Under the pieces are notes generated by a model. That model had not been told where the DNA came from, did no database searches, and saw only the letters and a program-made list of their open reading frames with translations. A program made the position numbers and the translations under genes. From positions 1 through 14,506 of the forward strand of contig DAIOVG010000058.1 of NCBI GenBank assembly GCA_036759125.1: a stretch of DNA of 14,506 nt, in the 5' to 3' direction. Numbering within the stretch: the stretch's first letter is position 1; the number at the start of each line of letters is the position of its first letter. This DNA is from CAXXOK01 sp036759125. GTDB lineage: Bacteria > Bacillota > Clostridia > Christensenellales > Aristaeellaceae. Shown one piece after another: positions 6,499-13,910 of the stretch.

Positions 6499-6540
6499 TA
6501 CTATGATAGCGTTAGGCCTTTAATAAAGGAGGACGCTTGG

Positions 6541-7851
6541 ATGAAGCTGAATACCAAACGCACGATTTTAGTCGGTTTTGCCTTCATGTCGATCAGCGCT
6601 TTCTGGCAGATGTACGACAGTGTCATTCAGAAAGTACTCAAGTATGATTTCGGCATCGGGGATACCGCCGTTGGGGCGGTCATGGCGCTGGATAACATTC
6701 TGGCGCTTTTTTTGCTGCCGTTCTTTGGGATGCTGTCCGACAGGACGCGGACGAAATTTGGCAAACGAACGCCCTACATCGTATTCGGCACGCTGAGCGC
6801 CGTGGTGCTGATGGGCTTCCTGCCGGTTTCCATCGCAAGCCAAAGCCTCCTGTTCTTCATGGTCGTGCTCTTTTTGCTGCTGGTCGCCATGAGCACCTAT
6901 CGTTCCCCTGCGGTGGCCCTCATGCCGGACGTTACCCCAAAGCCCCTGCGCTCCAAGGGCAACGCGATCATCAACCTGATGGGTTCGCTTGGCGGTGTGC
7001 TGATGCTTGTGCTGACCAAGCTATTGCTGGTCACCCGCGAGGACGGCTCGGAGGTGTATACCAACATCATCTATGCCGTTGCGATTTTTATGGTGGTCGC
7101 CGTTGTGATCGTGGTGCTCACCATTCGAGAAAACAGGCTTTCCGAAGAAACAGCCGCCATTAACGACGCCTATGACGGCGAACCCGAAAAGCAGGCAGTT
7201 GCAGCCGATCATTCCAAAGCTTCCCTCAAAGCCATGGACCCGGCTGTTCGAAAGAGCCTATTCCTCATTCTGGGCTCGGTATTCTTCTGGTTTATGGGCT
7301 ACAATGCCGTAACCTCGGCATTCTCCCGGTTCGTGCAGGAGCAATGGGGCCTTGGGCTGGGCTCGGCATCCAACCTGCTGCTCGTGGCCAACGCAGCGGC
7401 GCTGATCTGCTTTATCCCCATCGGCATCCTGTCCTCCAAGTTCGGCCGCAAGCGGGTCATTCAGTTTGGCGTATCGCTTCTGGCGCTGAGTTTCCTGGCG
7501 TTTGCGCTGTACCCGTCCTATAATTTCTCGATCTATATCATCCTTGCGCTGGTCGGCGTCGCCTGGGCATCTATCAACGTCAACAGCTACCCGATGGTTG
7601 TGGAAATTTCCAAATCCGGCGATGTCGGGCAGTTCACGGGATACTATTACACCTTCTCCATGGCGGCGCAGGCTATTACCCCCACGGTAAGCGGATTTCT
7701 GATGGAGCACATCGGCTATCATACATTGGCACCCTACGCCGCGATAATGGTGGCGATTTCACTGATTACCATCTCGCTGACCAAGCACGGCGACAGCAAG
7801 CCCATTCCGCCCAAGAGCAAGCTGGAAGCCTACGACGCGGGAGACGATTGA
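6541..7851 (+). CDS. MFS transporter, SLC45/GPH-like
   Basis: A 436-residue inner-membrane carrier with about 12 hydrophobic helices and a polar loop near residues 200-230. Seen: the conserved loop after helix 2, GMLSDRTRTKFGKRTPYI (63-80), and a similar SSKFGRKRVI in the second half. The form SDRTRxKxGxRxPYI is typical of the sugar-transporting SLC45/GPH side of the MFS, so a saccharide substrate is a mild inference; the substrate is unknown. ATG follows AAGGAGG with 8 bases spacing. A small hairpin, CCTTT-AAT-AAAGG (6517-6529), could mask part of that site. It starts 42 bases after the DtxR-family gene without a visible terminator, so read-through from the feo operon is possible. The next gene begins one base after its stop. 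Confidence 0.85.
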   Translation: MKLNTKRTILVGFAFMSISAFWQMYDSVIQKVLKYDFGIGDTAVGAVMALDNILALFLLPFFGMLSDRTRTKFGKRTPYIVFGTLSAVVLMGFLPVSIASQSLLFFMVVLFLLLVAMSTYRSPAVALMPDVTPKPLRSKGNAIINLMGSLGGVLMLVLTKLLLVTREDGSEVYTNIIYAVAIFMVVAVVIVVLTIRENRLSEETAAINDAYDGEPEKQAVAADHSKASLKAMDPAVRKSLFLILGSVFFWFMGYNAVTSAFSRFVQEQWGLGLGSASNLLLVANAAALICFIPIGILSSKFGRKRVIQFGVSLLALSFLAFALYPSYNFSIYIILALVGVAWASINVNSYPMVVEISKSGDVGQFTGYYYTFSMAAQAITPTVSGFLMEHIGYHTLAPYAAIMVAISLITISLTKHGDSKPIPPKSKLEAYDAGDD

Positions 7852-7852
7852 T

Positions 7853-8701
7853 ATGGTATTCGTTCTTTGGCTTCTTTTCGGGTTTGCGGTGCTGCTGCTG
7901 CTGTTTGCTGGATACCTATGGCTGATCGCGCCTGCGCGCAGACCCTACCCCAGGCAGTTCCGGCGGGATATTCTGTACGCCCACCGCGGCCTGCACGATG
8001 GGAACCAAACCGTATTTGAAAACAGCATGGCGGCTTTCCGGCTGGCTGTGGAACATGGCTACGGTATGGAGATGGATCTGCAATCGACCCGCGACGGTCA
8101 GGTGGTGGTTCACCACGATCTGAACACATTGCGCGTCTGCGGCGTGGATACCGTGATTGAACAGACGGATTACGAGGACCTGCCTCCGCTGCCCGACGGT
8201 ACGCCGATTCCCCTGTTTTCGGAATTTTTAGCGCTTGTCGACGGCAAGGTGCCGGTTATCATCGAGCTGAAATACCACAAGCAGTATCTGCGCACGGTAC
8301 GCGCCACGCTTGAACTTTTGCAGGGCTATGACGGCGATTACTGCCTGGAATCGTTTCATCCATCCATCGTTCGCTATCTGCGCATTCACGCACCGGGCGA
8401 GCTGCGCGGGCAGCTGTCCGCCGGGTCATTTGATCCGGGCACACATCCCGCAGCCGTGTTTGTGCTCAAGCACCTGCTGATCAACGTGCTGTCGCGGCCG
8501 CACTTTATCGCCTACGGATTCAAGCACGACAGAACACCGTCGCTCAGGCTCATCCGCAAGCTGTTCCGGCCTCTGCTCGTTACATGGACGGTACGAAGCC
8601 AGCAGGAGCTGGACGCGGCGCGGGAGCGCTACGACGCGGTGATGTTCGAGGGGTTTATCCCCGATTTTACGCCGGAAACCGACTCCTCCGAAAGGCGGTA
8701 A
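7853..8701 (+). CDS. Glycerophosphodiester phosphodiesterase, membrane-anchored
   Basis: Hydrolyses glycerophosphodiesters to glycerol-3-phosphate and an alcohol. Seen: one N-terminal membrane helix (about 3-25), then a TIM-barrel GDPD domain with AHRG (H44, R45), the EN pair (E56, N57), EMDLQ (E73, D75), HHD (catalytic second histidine, 87-89), IELK (about 141-144) and the closing TWTVRS and FEGFIPD segments. These are the active-site residues of the family. Length 282 is typical. The ATG sits one base after the MFS stop, with GGGAG inside the preceding gene, so the two are probably co-translated. The catalytic domain is probably at the membrane face, acting on phospholipid- or teichoic-acid-derived substrates; the true substrate cannot be read. 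Confidence 0.92.
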   Translation: MVFVLWLLFGFAVLLLLFAGYLWLIAPARRPYPRQFRRDILYAHRGLHDGNQTVFENSMAAFRLAVEHGYGMEMDLQSTRDGQVVVHHDLNTLRVCGVDTVIEQTDYEDLPPLPDGTPIPLFSEFLALVDGKVPVIIELKYHKQYLRTVRATLELLQGYDGDYCLESFHPSIVRYLRIHAPGELRGQLSAGSFDPGTHPAAVFVLKHLLINVLSRPHFIAYGFKHDRTPSLRLIRKLFRPLLVTWTVRSQQELDAARERYDAVMFEGFIPDFTPETDSSERR

Positions 8702-8705
8702 ACCA

Positions 8706-9497
8706 TTGCAATTTTGTACCCTGTTCTCAGGCTCCAGCGGCAACAGCGCGTATTTATCCACCGAGCGCGGCGGCCTGCTGATCGACTGCGGAATGAGCGG
8801 AAAGCTAACGCTGGAAGCTCTAGCCAAGGCGAAGCTTGATATTTCCTCCATTCACGCGCTTCTGGTCACCCATGAGCACTCCGACCATATGAAGGGTGCG
8901 GGTGTCATCAGCCGGAAGCTGAATATCCCCATCTACGCAACGGAGGGCACCTGGGAAGGCATGGGACGCGCCATCGGCGAACTGCCCAGAAGCCACCGCA
9001 TGACCATACGCGCCGACGAAGGCTTTTTCATTGACGATATCGAAGCCGTGCCCTTTCACATCCCCCACGACGCCAACGAGCCGACCGGGTTTCGTTTCTA
9101 TACGGGCGGGCACAGCGTGGCCGTGGCAACAGACCTTGGCCATTTCTCCAAGTTTGTGTTTCAGGCGATCGAAAGCGCCGATATCGTGCTGCTGGAAAGC
9201 AACCATGACCCGGAAATGCTGAAAAATAATCCATCCTATCCGGAGCGACTCAAGACCCGGATTCTTGGCCGCAAGGGCCATTTAAGCAACGTCGCGGGCG
9301 CGCAGGCCGCGGTGAAGCTGCTAAACAGCGGCACCAGGCACCTGCTGCTGGGGCATCTGAGCACGGAAAACAACACGCCCGAACTGGCGTACCACATCGT
9401 ATCCGAGGCGCTGACCCAGGCCGGCGCGATGATCGGAGAAGACGTCAGCCTGTACGTTGCCGACCGCTTTCAGGCGGGGCAGCTGTATCGCATTTAG
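8706..9497 (+). CDS. walJ: WalJ/YycJ metallo-beta-lactamase-fold hydrolase
   Basis: A 263-residue metallo-beta-lactamase-fold protein of the YycJ/WalJ type. Seen: the signature N-terminus FCTLFSGSSGNS, the metal motif THEHSDH (55-61), a later His in IPHDANEP, ATDLGH (Asp ligand), LESNHD, and HLLLGHLSTENN near the end. Known: in Bacillus the homologue belongs to the walRK operon and affects coordination of cell division with replication; a 5'-exonuclease activity has been reported for relatives. Here there is no walRK in view, and the gene lies two genes before rlmH, its common partner elsewhere too. Start is TTG at 8706, 7 bases after AAAGGCGG, and gives the standard N-terminus. The stop overlaps the ribosome site of the next gene. 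Confidence 0.9.
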   Translation: MQFCTLFSGSSGNSAYLSTERGGLLIDCGMSGKLTLEALAKAKLDISSIHALLVTHEHSDHMKGAGVISRKLNIPIYATEGTWEGMGRAIGELPRSHRMTIRADEGFFIDDIEAVPFHIPHDANEPTGFRFYTGGHSVAVATDLGHFSKFVFQAIESADIVLLESNHDPEMLKNNPSYPERLKTRILGRKGHLSNVAGAQAAVKLLNSGTRHLLLGHLSTENNTPELAYHIVSEALTQAGAMIGEDVSLYVADRFQAGQLYRI

Positions 9498-9506
9498 GAG
9501 GAAAGC

Positions 9507-9779
9507 ATGGAGTTTCGCCTGCTGGACGAAGCCATAGAAATTGAAGGCAAGGGCCTGATGCTGTTTGCAATGGCAGAAGACCTGAGCATTGGGATGTCCG
9601 ATGGCTGCCGTATCCGCGACAGCCGGGGCAATGTACATACAGTCAAGCGCGTGGGCACACAGGAAGCGCTTGTCACCCTGTACATTGAGGGCGGCGATCT
9701 CAATTATTTTGAACGGCTTTTCCGTGATATTCGCATTGATGCGACATTGTTCACCCTTCTCACGGAGGAAGCGAATTGA
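9507..9779 (+). CDS. Small protein resembling translation-factor (EF-Tu) domain II
   Basis: A 90-residue soluble protein I cannot assign to a named family. Seen: AGGAGG six bases ahead of the ATG, overlapping the walJ stop; no signal peptide or membrane helix. The pattern looks like a lone EF-Tu domain II beta-barrel: IEIEGKGLML (compare FSIxGRGTVV), then SIGMSDGCRIRDS (compare IKVGDEVEI), then a VHTVKRVG strand, GGD, and LFRDIRID (compare LLRGIKRE). No GTPase part is attached. Its place between walJ and rlmH, overlapping rlmH by the bases TTGA, suggests a ribosome- or RNA-linked role, but that is inference. A plain conserved hypothetical is the safe reading. Confidence 0.72.
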   Translation: MEFRLLDEAIEIEGKGLMLFAMAEDLSIGMSDGCRIRDSRGNVHTVKRVGTQEALVTLYIEGGDLNYFERLFRDIRIDATLFTLLTEEAN

Positions 9780-10252
9780 TTACCGTACTGTGCGTGGGCA
9801 AGCTCAGGGAGCGCTTTTTTCAGGACGCGCAAAAGGAGTACCTAAAGCGCCTGTCCCAACTGATGCCCTGTACAGTAACCGAGGTGCCGGACGAGCCGGA
9901 ACCCAAGCAGCTTAGCGACACAACCATCAGCCAGACGCTGGAAGCCGAAAGCGAACGCCTGCTCAAGCGTATTCCCGATTCCGCGTATGTCATCGCCCTG
10001 TGTATTGACGCAAAACAGCCCGCAAGCGAGGAGCTTGCGGACAAATTAAATGATTTGTTTGTCTCCGGGAAGAGCGAGGTTATGTTTGTCATCGGCGGCT
10101 CGCTTGGGCTTTCCCAAAGCGTATTGCAGCGCGCACAGGAGCGCCTGTCTATGAGCCGCATGACCTTTCCCCACCAGCTGGCGCGGGTTATGCTCCTGGA
10201 GCAGCTCTACCGCGCCGCCAAGATTAACGCGGGGCAGCGCTACCACAAATAA
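9776..10252 (+). CDS. rlmH: 23S rRNA (pseudouridine1915-N3)-methyltransferase RlmH
   Basis: Methylates pseudouridine 1915 in helix 69 of 23S rRNA at the ribosomal decoding bridge, using S-adenosylmethionine. Seen: the family start ITVLCVGKLRERFF, the SPOUT-knot cofactor site FVIGGSLGLS (104-113), and the C-terminal block FPHQLARVMLLEQLYRAAKI ending in GQRYHK, the invariant tail reaching across the dimer. Length 158 matches RlmH. The TTG start at 9776 overlaps the previous stop codon as TTGA, with GGAGG upstream, so translation is coupled to the 90-residue protein. Confidence 0.97.
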   Translation: MITVLCVGKLRERFFQDAQKEYLKRLSQLMPCTVTEVPDEPEPKQLSDTTISQTLEAESERLLKRIPDSAYVIALCIDAKQPASEELADKLNDLFVSGKSEVMFVIGGSLGLSQSVLQRAQERLSMSRMTFPHQLARVMLLEQLYRAAKINAGQRYHK

Positions 10253-10259
10253 CGTAAGC

Positions 10260-12704
10260 CTATTCCACGATTGCCTGCACCATGCAGGTCTTTTTTGTGT
10301 CAACAGACAGCGGAATGATCTGCCCGTCGATCGGTTTGCCGTCCACTATGAGAGACACCTTACGTTTCTCTCCGCCGCCGTTGTTGACAATCTCGATCAC
10401 ATACTCCCTGCCCCGGAAGCTGCGCCGCACGGTAACGGCTTTCATGTGCGCGGGCAGGCACGGGTCAATCATAAGCCCGTTGAACTGCGGCTTGATACCC
10501 AGGATCGCCTGCGACGCGGCATAGAAGTTATACGCGGCTGTGCCGGTAAGCCAGCTGTTGCGGGCTTCACCGGGCTTGTCGCTTTCCTTGCCGTTGATGG
10601 TCTGGCTGTACACGTAGGGTTCCGTGCGGTGGAGCTTTTGGTCTTCAATATACACAGGCGCAATACGGCGGTATACGTCAAACGCCCTGTCTCCGTGGCC
10701 AAGCTTCGTCTCTGCGATCATGATCCACGGGTTGTTGTGGCAGAAAACCGATCCGTTTTCCTTGTAACCGGGCGGGTATGAGCTGATCTCGCCCAGATTG
10801 ACATGATAGCGCTGGTATGCCGGCCAGTTGAGAACTACACCGTGTTCAAACAGCAAATGTTCCCGTACAGAGTCCAGCGCCTTTTGTGCCATGCCGTTAT
10901 CCGTACCGATACCCGCCATAATGCACATACCCTGAGGCTCGATGAATATCTTCCCCTCGTCGCATTCATTGGAACCAACCTTGTCGCCATTGGCGTCATA
11001 GGCCCGCAGGAACCAGCTGCCGTCCCAACCGTGATCCTCCACGGCTTTGACCATCTTCTGCTTTTCTGCTAAGGCATACGCGGCTTCCCGGGGATCTCCG
11101 GTGCTATTAAAAATCTCAGCGTAGTCATCAGCCGCGCCTACGAACATACCTGCGATAAAAACACTTTCGGCAATGCCCGTATCGTTATTGGTCACGGTTT
11201 GGAAGCTCTCGCCGGGCTCCTCGGAAAAGCAGTTCAAGTTCAGGCAATCGTTCCAGTCCGCACGCCCGATCAGCGGCAATCCGTGGGGGCCAAGGTGATC
11301 GGCGGTATAGTGGAAGGCTCGGCGCAAGTGCTCTTTCATCGGCGCGGCCAGGGCGGGATCGTTATCGAAATCCACGACCTCTTCCAAAATTTCGAAGTCA
11401 CCGGTTTCCTTCAGGTAGGCGTTCACCGCATAGAGCAGCCAAAGCGGGTCATCGTTGAAGTTCCGCCCCACGTCCTGGTTGCCGTGCTTGGTGAGCGGCT
11501 GATATTGATGATACGCGCTGCCATCGGGGAACTGCGTCGCCGCGATGTCCAAAATGCGCTGCCTGGCGCGCTCGGGAATGAGGTGCACAAAGCCCAGAAG
11601 ATCCTGGCTGCAGTCGCGGAACCCCATGCCCCTGCCGATACCGCTTTCAAAATAGCTGGCCGAACGGCTCATGTTAAAGGTGACCATGCACTGGTACTGG
11701 TTCCACTGGTTAATCTGCCGGTCGAACTTTTCGTCACCCGATTGGATGGTAAAGCGGCTCAACAGCTGGGTCCAGTAATCCTTCAGCTCCTGAAGCTTTG
11801 CATCAAACTGCTCTGTGGTTTGAAACGCGGCCAGAAGCTCGTGCGCGTCCTGCTTGTTGATAATACCAGGGGCGATAAACTTTTGATCCCTGGGGCTTTC
11901 GCAAAAACCGAGCACAAACACGAAGCTTGCGCTTTCGCCGGGCTTAAGCGTGAGGCGGATGTTGTGGCTGCCGATCGGCGCCCAGCCGTGCGCATCGCTG
12001 TTGCGGGGCTTGTCCTCCAGCACAACCTGCGGGTTGCCAAAGCCGTTGTACAGGCCGATAAAGCTTTCGCGATCGGTATCAAAGCCGCTTACTGCCGTAT
12101 TCACGGCGAAGACGGCATAGTGGTTGCGGCGTTCACGGTACTCGGTTTTATGGTAGAGCACCGCGCCATCGTTTTCGATTTCCATCTCGGCCAGCGCAAA
12201 GTTGCGCTGGTAGTTGATGGCATCGTCATTTGCATTCCACAGGCAAAACTCGACAAAGCTGTACAGGCTGATTTGCTTGACGAAATCGCTTTCGTTAGTG
12301 AGCGTCAGCTTCGTAACCTCCGCACGATAACCAAACGGTACCATGGCGCACTGCTCGGCCTTCAAGCCGTTTTTGGAAGACAGGATACGGGTATACCCCG
12401 TGCCGTGGTGGCACTCATAACTGTCCAGCGGCGTTTGGCAGGGCTGCCAGCCTGGATTCCAGACCTCGTCCCCGTCGCGCAGGTAATAGTACTTGCCTCC
12501 GGCATCGGTGGGCACGTTGTTATAGCGATAGCGCGTCAGCCTGAGCAACCGCGCGTCTGTGTAAAACGAGTAGCCGCCGGATGTGTTGCTCATCAGCGAA
12601 AAAAACGCTTCACTGCCCAGATAATTGATCCAGGGATACGGCGTATCCGGCCGTGTGATGACAAACTCCCGGTTTGGATCATCGAAATACCCGAAACTTT
12701 CCAT
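10260..12704 (-). CDS. GH94 cellobiose phosphorylase
   Basis: Reversibly splits cellobiose with phosphate into glucose 1-phosphate and glucose, in the cytoplasm. Seen: 814 residues, the length of cellobiose phosphorylases and shorter than cellodextrin phosphorylases. An N-terminal beta-sandwich holds DSYECHHGTGYT (about 94-105). The (alpha/alpha)6 catalytic part has GIGRGMGFRDCSQDLLGFVHL, ATQFPDGSAYHQYQPLT, NFNDDPLWL and GRADWNDCLNLNCF, in which D486 is the catalytic acid (W484-N485-D486 matching W488-N489-D490 of the Cellulomonas enzyme). Phosphate-site segments around EPQGM and the GTAAYN region follow. ATG follows GAGGAG. It has its own promoter and a LacI-type operator; no sugar transporter is adjacent. 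Its stop lies 7 bases from the convergent rlmH stop. Other GH94 disaccharide specificities are possible but less likely. Confidence 0.93.
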   Translation of the reverse strand: MESFGYFDDPNREFVITRPDTPYPWINYLGSEAFFSLMSNTSGGYSFYTDARLLRLTRYRYNNVPTDAGGKYYYLRDGDEVWNPGWQPCQTPLDSYECHHGTGYTRILSSKNGLKAEQCAMVPFGYRAEVTKLTLTNESDFVKQISLYSFVEFCLWNANDDAINYQRNFALAEMEIENDGAVLYHKTEYRERRNHYAVFAVNTAVSGFDTDRESFIGLYNGFGNPQVVLEDKPRNSDAHGWAPIGSHNIRLTLKPGESASFVFVLGFCESPRDQKFIAPGIINKQDAHELLAAFQTTEQFDAKLQELKDYWTQLLSRFTIQSGDEKFDRQINQWNQYQCMVTFNMSRSASYFESGIGRGMGFRDCSQDLLGFVHLIPERARQRILDIAATQFPDGSAYHQYQPLTKHGNQDVGRNFNDDPLWLLYAVNAYLKETGDFEILEEVVDFDNDPALAAPMKEHLRRAFHYTADHLGPHGLPLIGRADWNDCLNLNCFSEEPGESFQTVTNNDTGIAESVFIAGMFVGAADDYAEIFNSTGDPREAAYALAEKQKMVKAVEDHGWDGSWFLRAYDANGDKVGSNECDEGKIFIEPQGMCIMAGIGTDNGMAQKALDSVREHLLFEHGVVLNWPAYQRYHVNLGEISSYPPGYKENGSVFCHNNPWIMIAETKLGHGDRAFDVYRRIAPVYIEDQKLHRTEPYVYSQTINGKESDKPGEARNSWLTGTAAYNFYAASQAILGIKPQFNGLMIDPCLPAHMKAVTVRRSFRGREYVIEIVNNGGGEKRKVSLIVDGKPIDGQIIPLSVDTKKTCMVQAIVE
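10274..10296 (+). terminator. Intrinsic terminator of the rlmH operon inside the convergent gene
   Basis: CCTGCA (10274-10279), loop CCA, TGCAGG (10283-10288), then TCTTTTTT (10289-10296) on the plus strand, 22 bases after the rlmH stop. It lies wholly within the last codons of the GH94 gene on the other strand. The stem is short (6 bp plus a possible G-U) but GC-rich and the T-tract is good. Confidence 0.65.
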
Positions 12705-12721
12705 ACGACTGCTCCTCTACG

Positions 12722-12731
12722 AAAACGTTTT
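12722..12731 (-). promoter_or_regulatory. LacI-family operator upstream of the cellobiose phosphorylase gene
   Basis: The perfect palindrome AAAACGTTTT, with the central CpG typical of LacI/GalR-family sites, sits about 5-14 bases downstream of the predicted transcription start, a repressing position. The wider sequence CGAAAACGTTTTAC also loosely matches the catabolite-response element consensus, so CcpA is an alternative to a local sugar repressor. Confidence 0.55.
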
Positions 12732-12742
12732 ACCTCTTTACT

Positions 12743-12771
12743 AGCATACGGTTTTTTTTGCTATTTTGCAA
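12743..12771 (-). promoter_or_regulatory. Promoter of the cellobiose phosphorylase gene
   Basis: Minus-strand TTGCAA (12771-12766), 17-base spacer with an A-tract, TATGCT (12748-12743). Transcription would start near 12736, between this promoter and the palindromic operator. Confidence 0.68.
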
Positions 12772-12793
12772 GAATAAGTTGATATTTTTGCAG

Positions 12794-12822
12794 AAAAATC
12801 GCTCTGCAAACGCAGAGCGATT
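12794..12822 (-). terminator. Intrinsic terminator of the molybdopterin-domain lipoprotein gene
   Basis: A perfect 11-bp stem (arms 12797-12807 and 12812-12822, AATCGCTCTGC and its complement) with a 4-base loop, followed on the minus strand by TTTTTC. It lies about 25 bases after the stop codon and separates this gene from the cellobiose phosphorylase promoter. Confidence 0.88.
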
Positions 12823-12846
12823 CGTTTTCATGGAGTAAAATAACTG

Positions 12847-13515
12847 TCAGTCGCGCCCGCCGCCCTCTACAGAAGCGTCGTTGGAATAGCCTACGCCTTC
12901 CCAAAAGCCTTCGTAGTTTGCGTCGTCGGACAGGGTGATTTTATCCACCCATCTGGCCCATTTATAACCGAGTTTATCTTCAGCAACGACAATAAAGGGA
13001 TATCCCATTTCCGGTGGCAGCTGGATACCGTTGGCGTCGTAGGCCAAAATGAGCTGCTTGTCCAGAACCGTTTGCAGCGGCAGCGACGTGGTATATCCAT
13101 CGACCGCTGAGAAGATCACAGTTACGGCCTCCGGCTGCACGCCTGCCAGATCCATCAGGTCTTGCAGCAATACGCCCTTCCAGAGGATGGTTGCGTCCCA
13201 GCCCTCCACACAATGGAGCGTAATGAGCCGCTCATATTCCGGCAATGCAAGAACCTCGTCGTACGTAAGCTCCTGCGGCGTATCTACCAGACCGTTGATG
13301 ACCAGCGTATAGGTTTCGATATCCACCTGCTGTACGCCGTTGATGGAGTTATCCCGCGGGCCGACGGCAGGGTCCAGCCTCGCGCCCTGATACTCCATAA
13401 TCTCGTTTTCGCGGTAGCGGCTCATGGTTGCCGAGGATACCGTATCCGGCTCCGTAGCAGCGCAGCTGGACGCAAACAGCAGCAGTGTGATCACTAGAAT
13501 TCCAAGTCTCTTCAT
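12847..13515 (-). CDS. Lipoprotein with molybdopterin-binding (sulfite-oxidase-type) domain
   Basis: A 222-residue exported protein. Seen: basic start MKR, hydrophobic core, and a lipobox-like FASSC with C18 as the probable lipidated cysteine. From about residue 60 the oxidoreductase molybdopterin-binding domain follows: YTLVINGLVDTPQELTYDE, then LPEYERLITLHCVEGW with C102, the position of the Mo-coordinating cysteine in this family, then GVLLQDLM, VDGYTTSLPL, LAYDANG and LPPEMGYPFIVVAEDKLGYKWARWV. These are close to family consensus. The heme, dimerisation and Tat features of larger relatives are missing: the signal lacks twin arginines. ATG follows GGGGAG. Electron donor and substrate are unknown. 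Either it holds cofactor and acts as a surface reductase, or it is a cofactor-free relative. Confidence 0.85.
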   Translation of the reverse strand: MKRLGILVITLLLFASSCAATEPDTVSSATMSRYRENEIMEYQGARLDPAVGPRDNSINGVQQVDIETYTLVINGLVDTPQELTYDEVLALPEYERLITLHCVEGWDATILWKGVLLQDLMDLAGVQPEAVTVIFSAVDGYTTSLPLQTVLDKQLILAYDANGIQLPPEMGYPFIVVAEDKLGYKWARWVDKITLSDDANYEGFWEGVGYSNDASVEGGGRD

Positions 13516-13564
13516 ACAAATTCTCCCCTTTCAATATATCGAGGGTTGCACAGGGCCGGTTGTA

Positions 13565-13593
13565 TCGACAAGTTCACGGTTACACGGTATAAT
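13565..13593 (+). promoter_or_regulatory. Promoter of the Dabb-domain gene cluster
   Basis: TCGACA (13565-13570), 17-base spacer, perfect TATAAT (13588-13593), then a start near 13600 and a very short leader holding AGGAGGG before the ATG at 13620. It points away from the lipoprotein gene. No convincing promoter for that divergent gene was found in the same 100 bases. Confidence 0.78.
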
Positions 13594-13619
13594 GGGGAAA
13601 GCTGACAGGAGGGTGAACA

Positions 13620-13910
13620 ATGGTACGTCATATCGTTATGTACTGGCTCAAGGATAAGGAAAAGATCGGGGAAACCGTTGCCATACTCAATTCCATGCGG
13701 GGAAAGATTCCCGGCCTATTAAAGGTGGAAGCAGCGAAGGATGAAACCAACAGCCCGCGTAGCTGCGACCTGTGCCTGCATACGGTACTGGAAAGCCGCG
13801 AAGCGCTTGAGGCCTATATCGCTCATCCAGTACATGTTCCCGTGAAGGAGCATATGCACAGCGTGATGGAGCGTTCCGCAAGCGCGGACTTTGAGGTGGA
13901 CGCGATTTGA
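13620..13910 (+). CDS. Dabb-family (stress-responsive alpha/beta barrel) protein
   Basis: A 96-residue cytoplasmic protein of the dimeric alpha/beta barrel fold. Seen: the typical opening MVRHIVMYWLKD, the central strand with a run ending in LCLHTVLESREALEAYIAHPVH (the AHPVH at 68-72 is the family mark), and the final strand DFEVDAI. Family members are linked to stress response or small hydrophobic ligands, but no reaction can be assigned. It is first in a short operon. Its stop overlaps the start of the next gene as TTGA. Confidence 0.92.
   Translation: MVRHIVMYWLKDKEKIGETVAILNSMRGKIPGLLKVEAAKDETNSPRSCDLCLHTVLESREALEAYIAHPVHVPVKEHMHSVMERSASADFEVDAI

Noticed and set aside
6511..6526. A possible fourth feo dyad (GTTAGGCCTTTAATAA) ahead of the MFS gene
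   Set aside because: Only the left half matches; the right half lacks TAAC, so it was not counted with the three good sites.
11199..12782. A 527-codon open frame on the plus strand opposite the GH94 gene
   Set aside because: It is the antisense shadow of a well-supported GH94 enzyme; its translation is repetitive in V/A/L/R with no recognisable domain, and it runs through the GH94 promoter.
13516..13564. A minus-strand promoter for the molybdopterin-domain lipoprotein
   Set aside because: A TATATT-like -10 is present but there is no acceptable -35 at the right distance.
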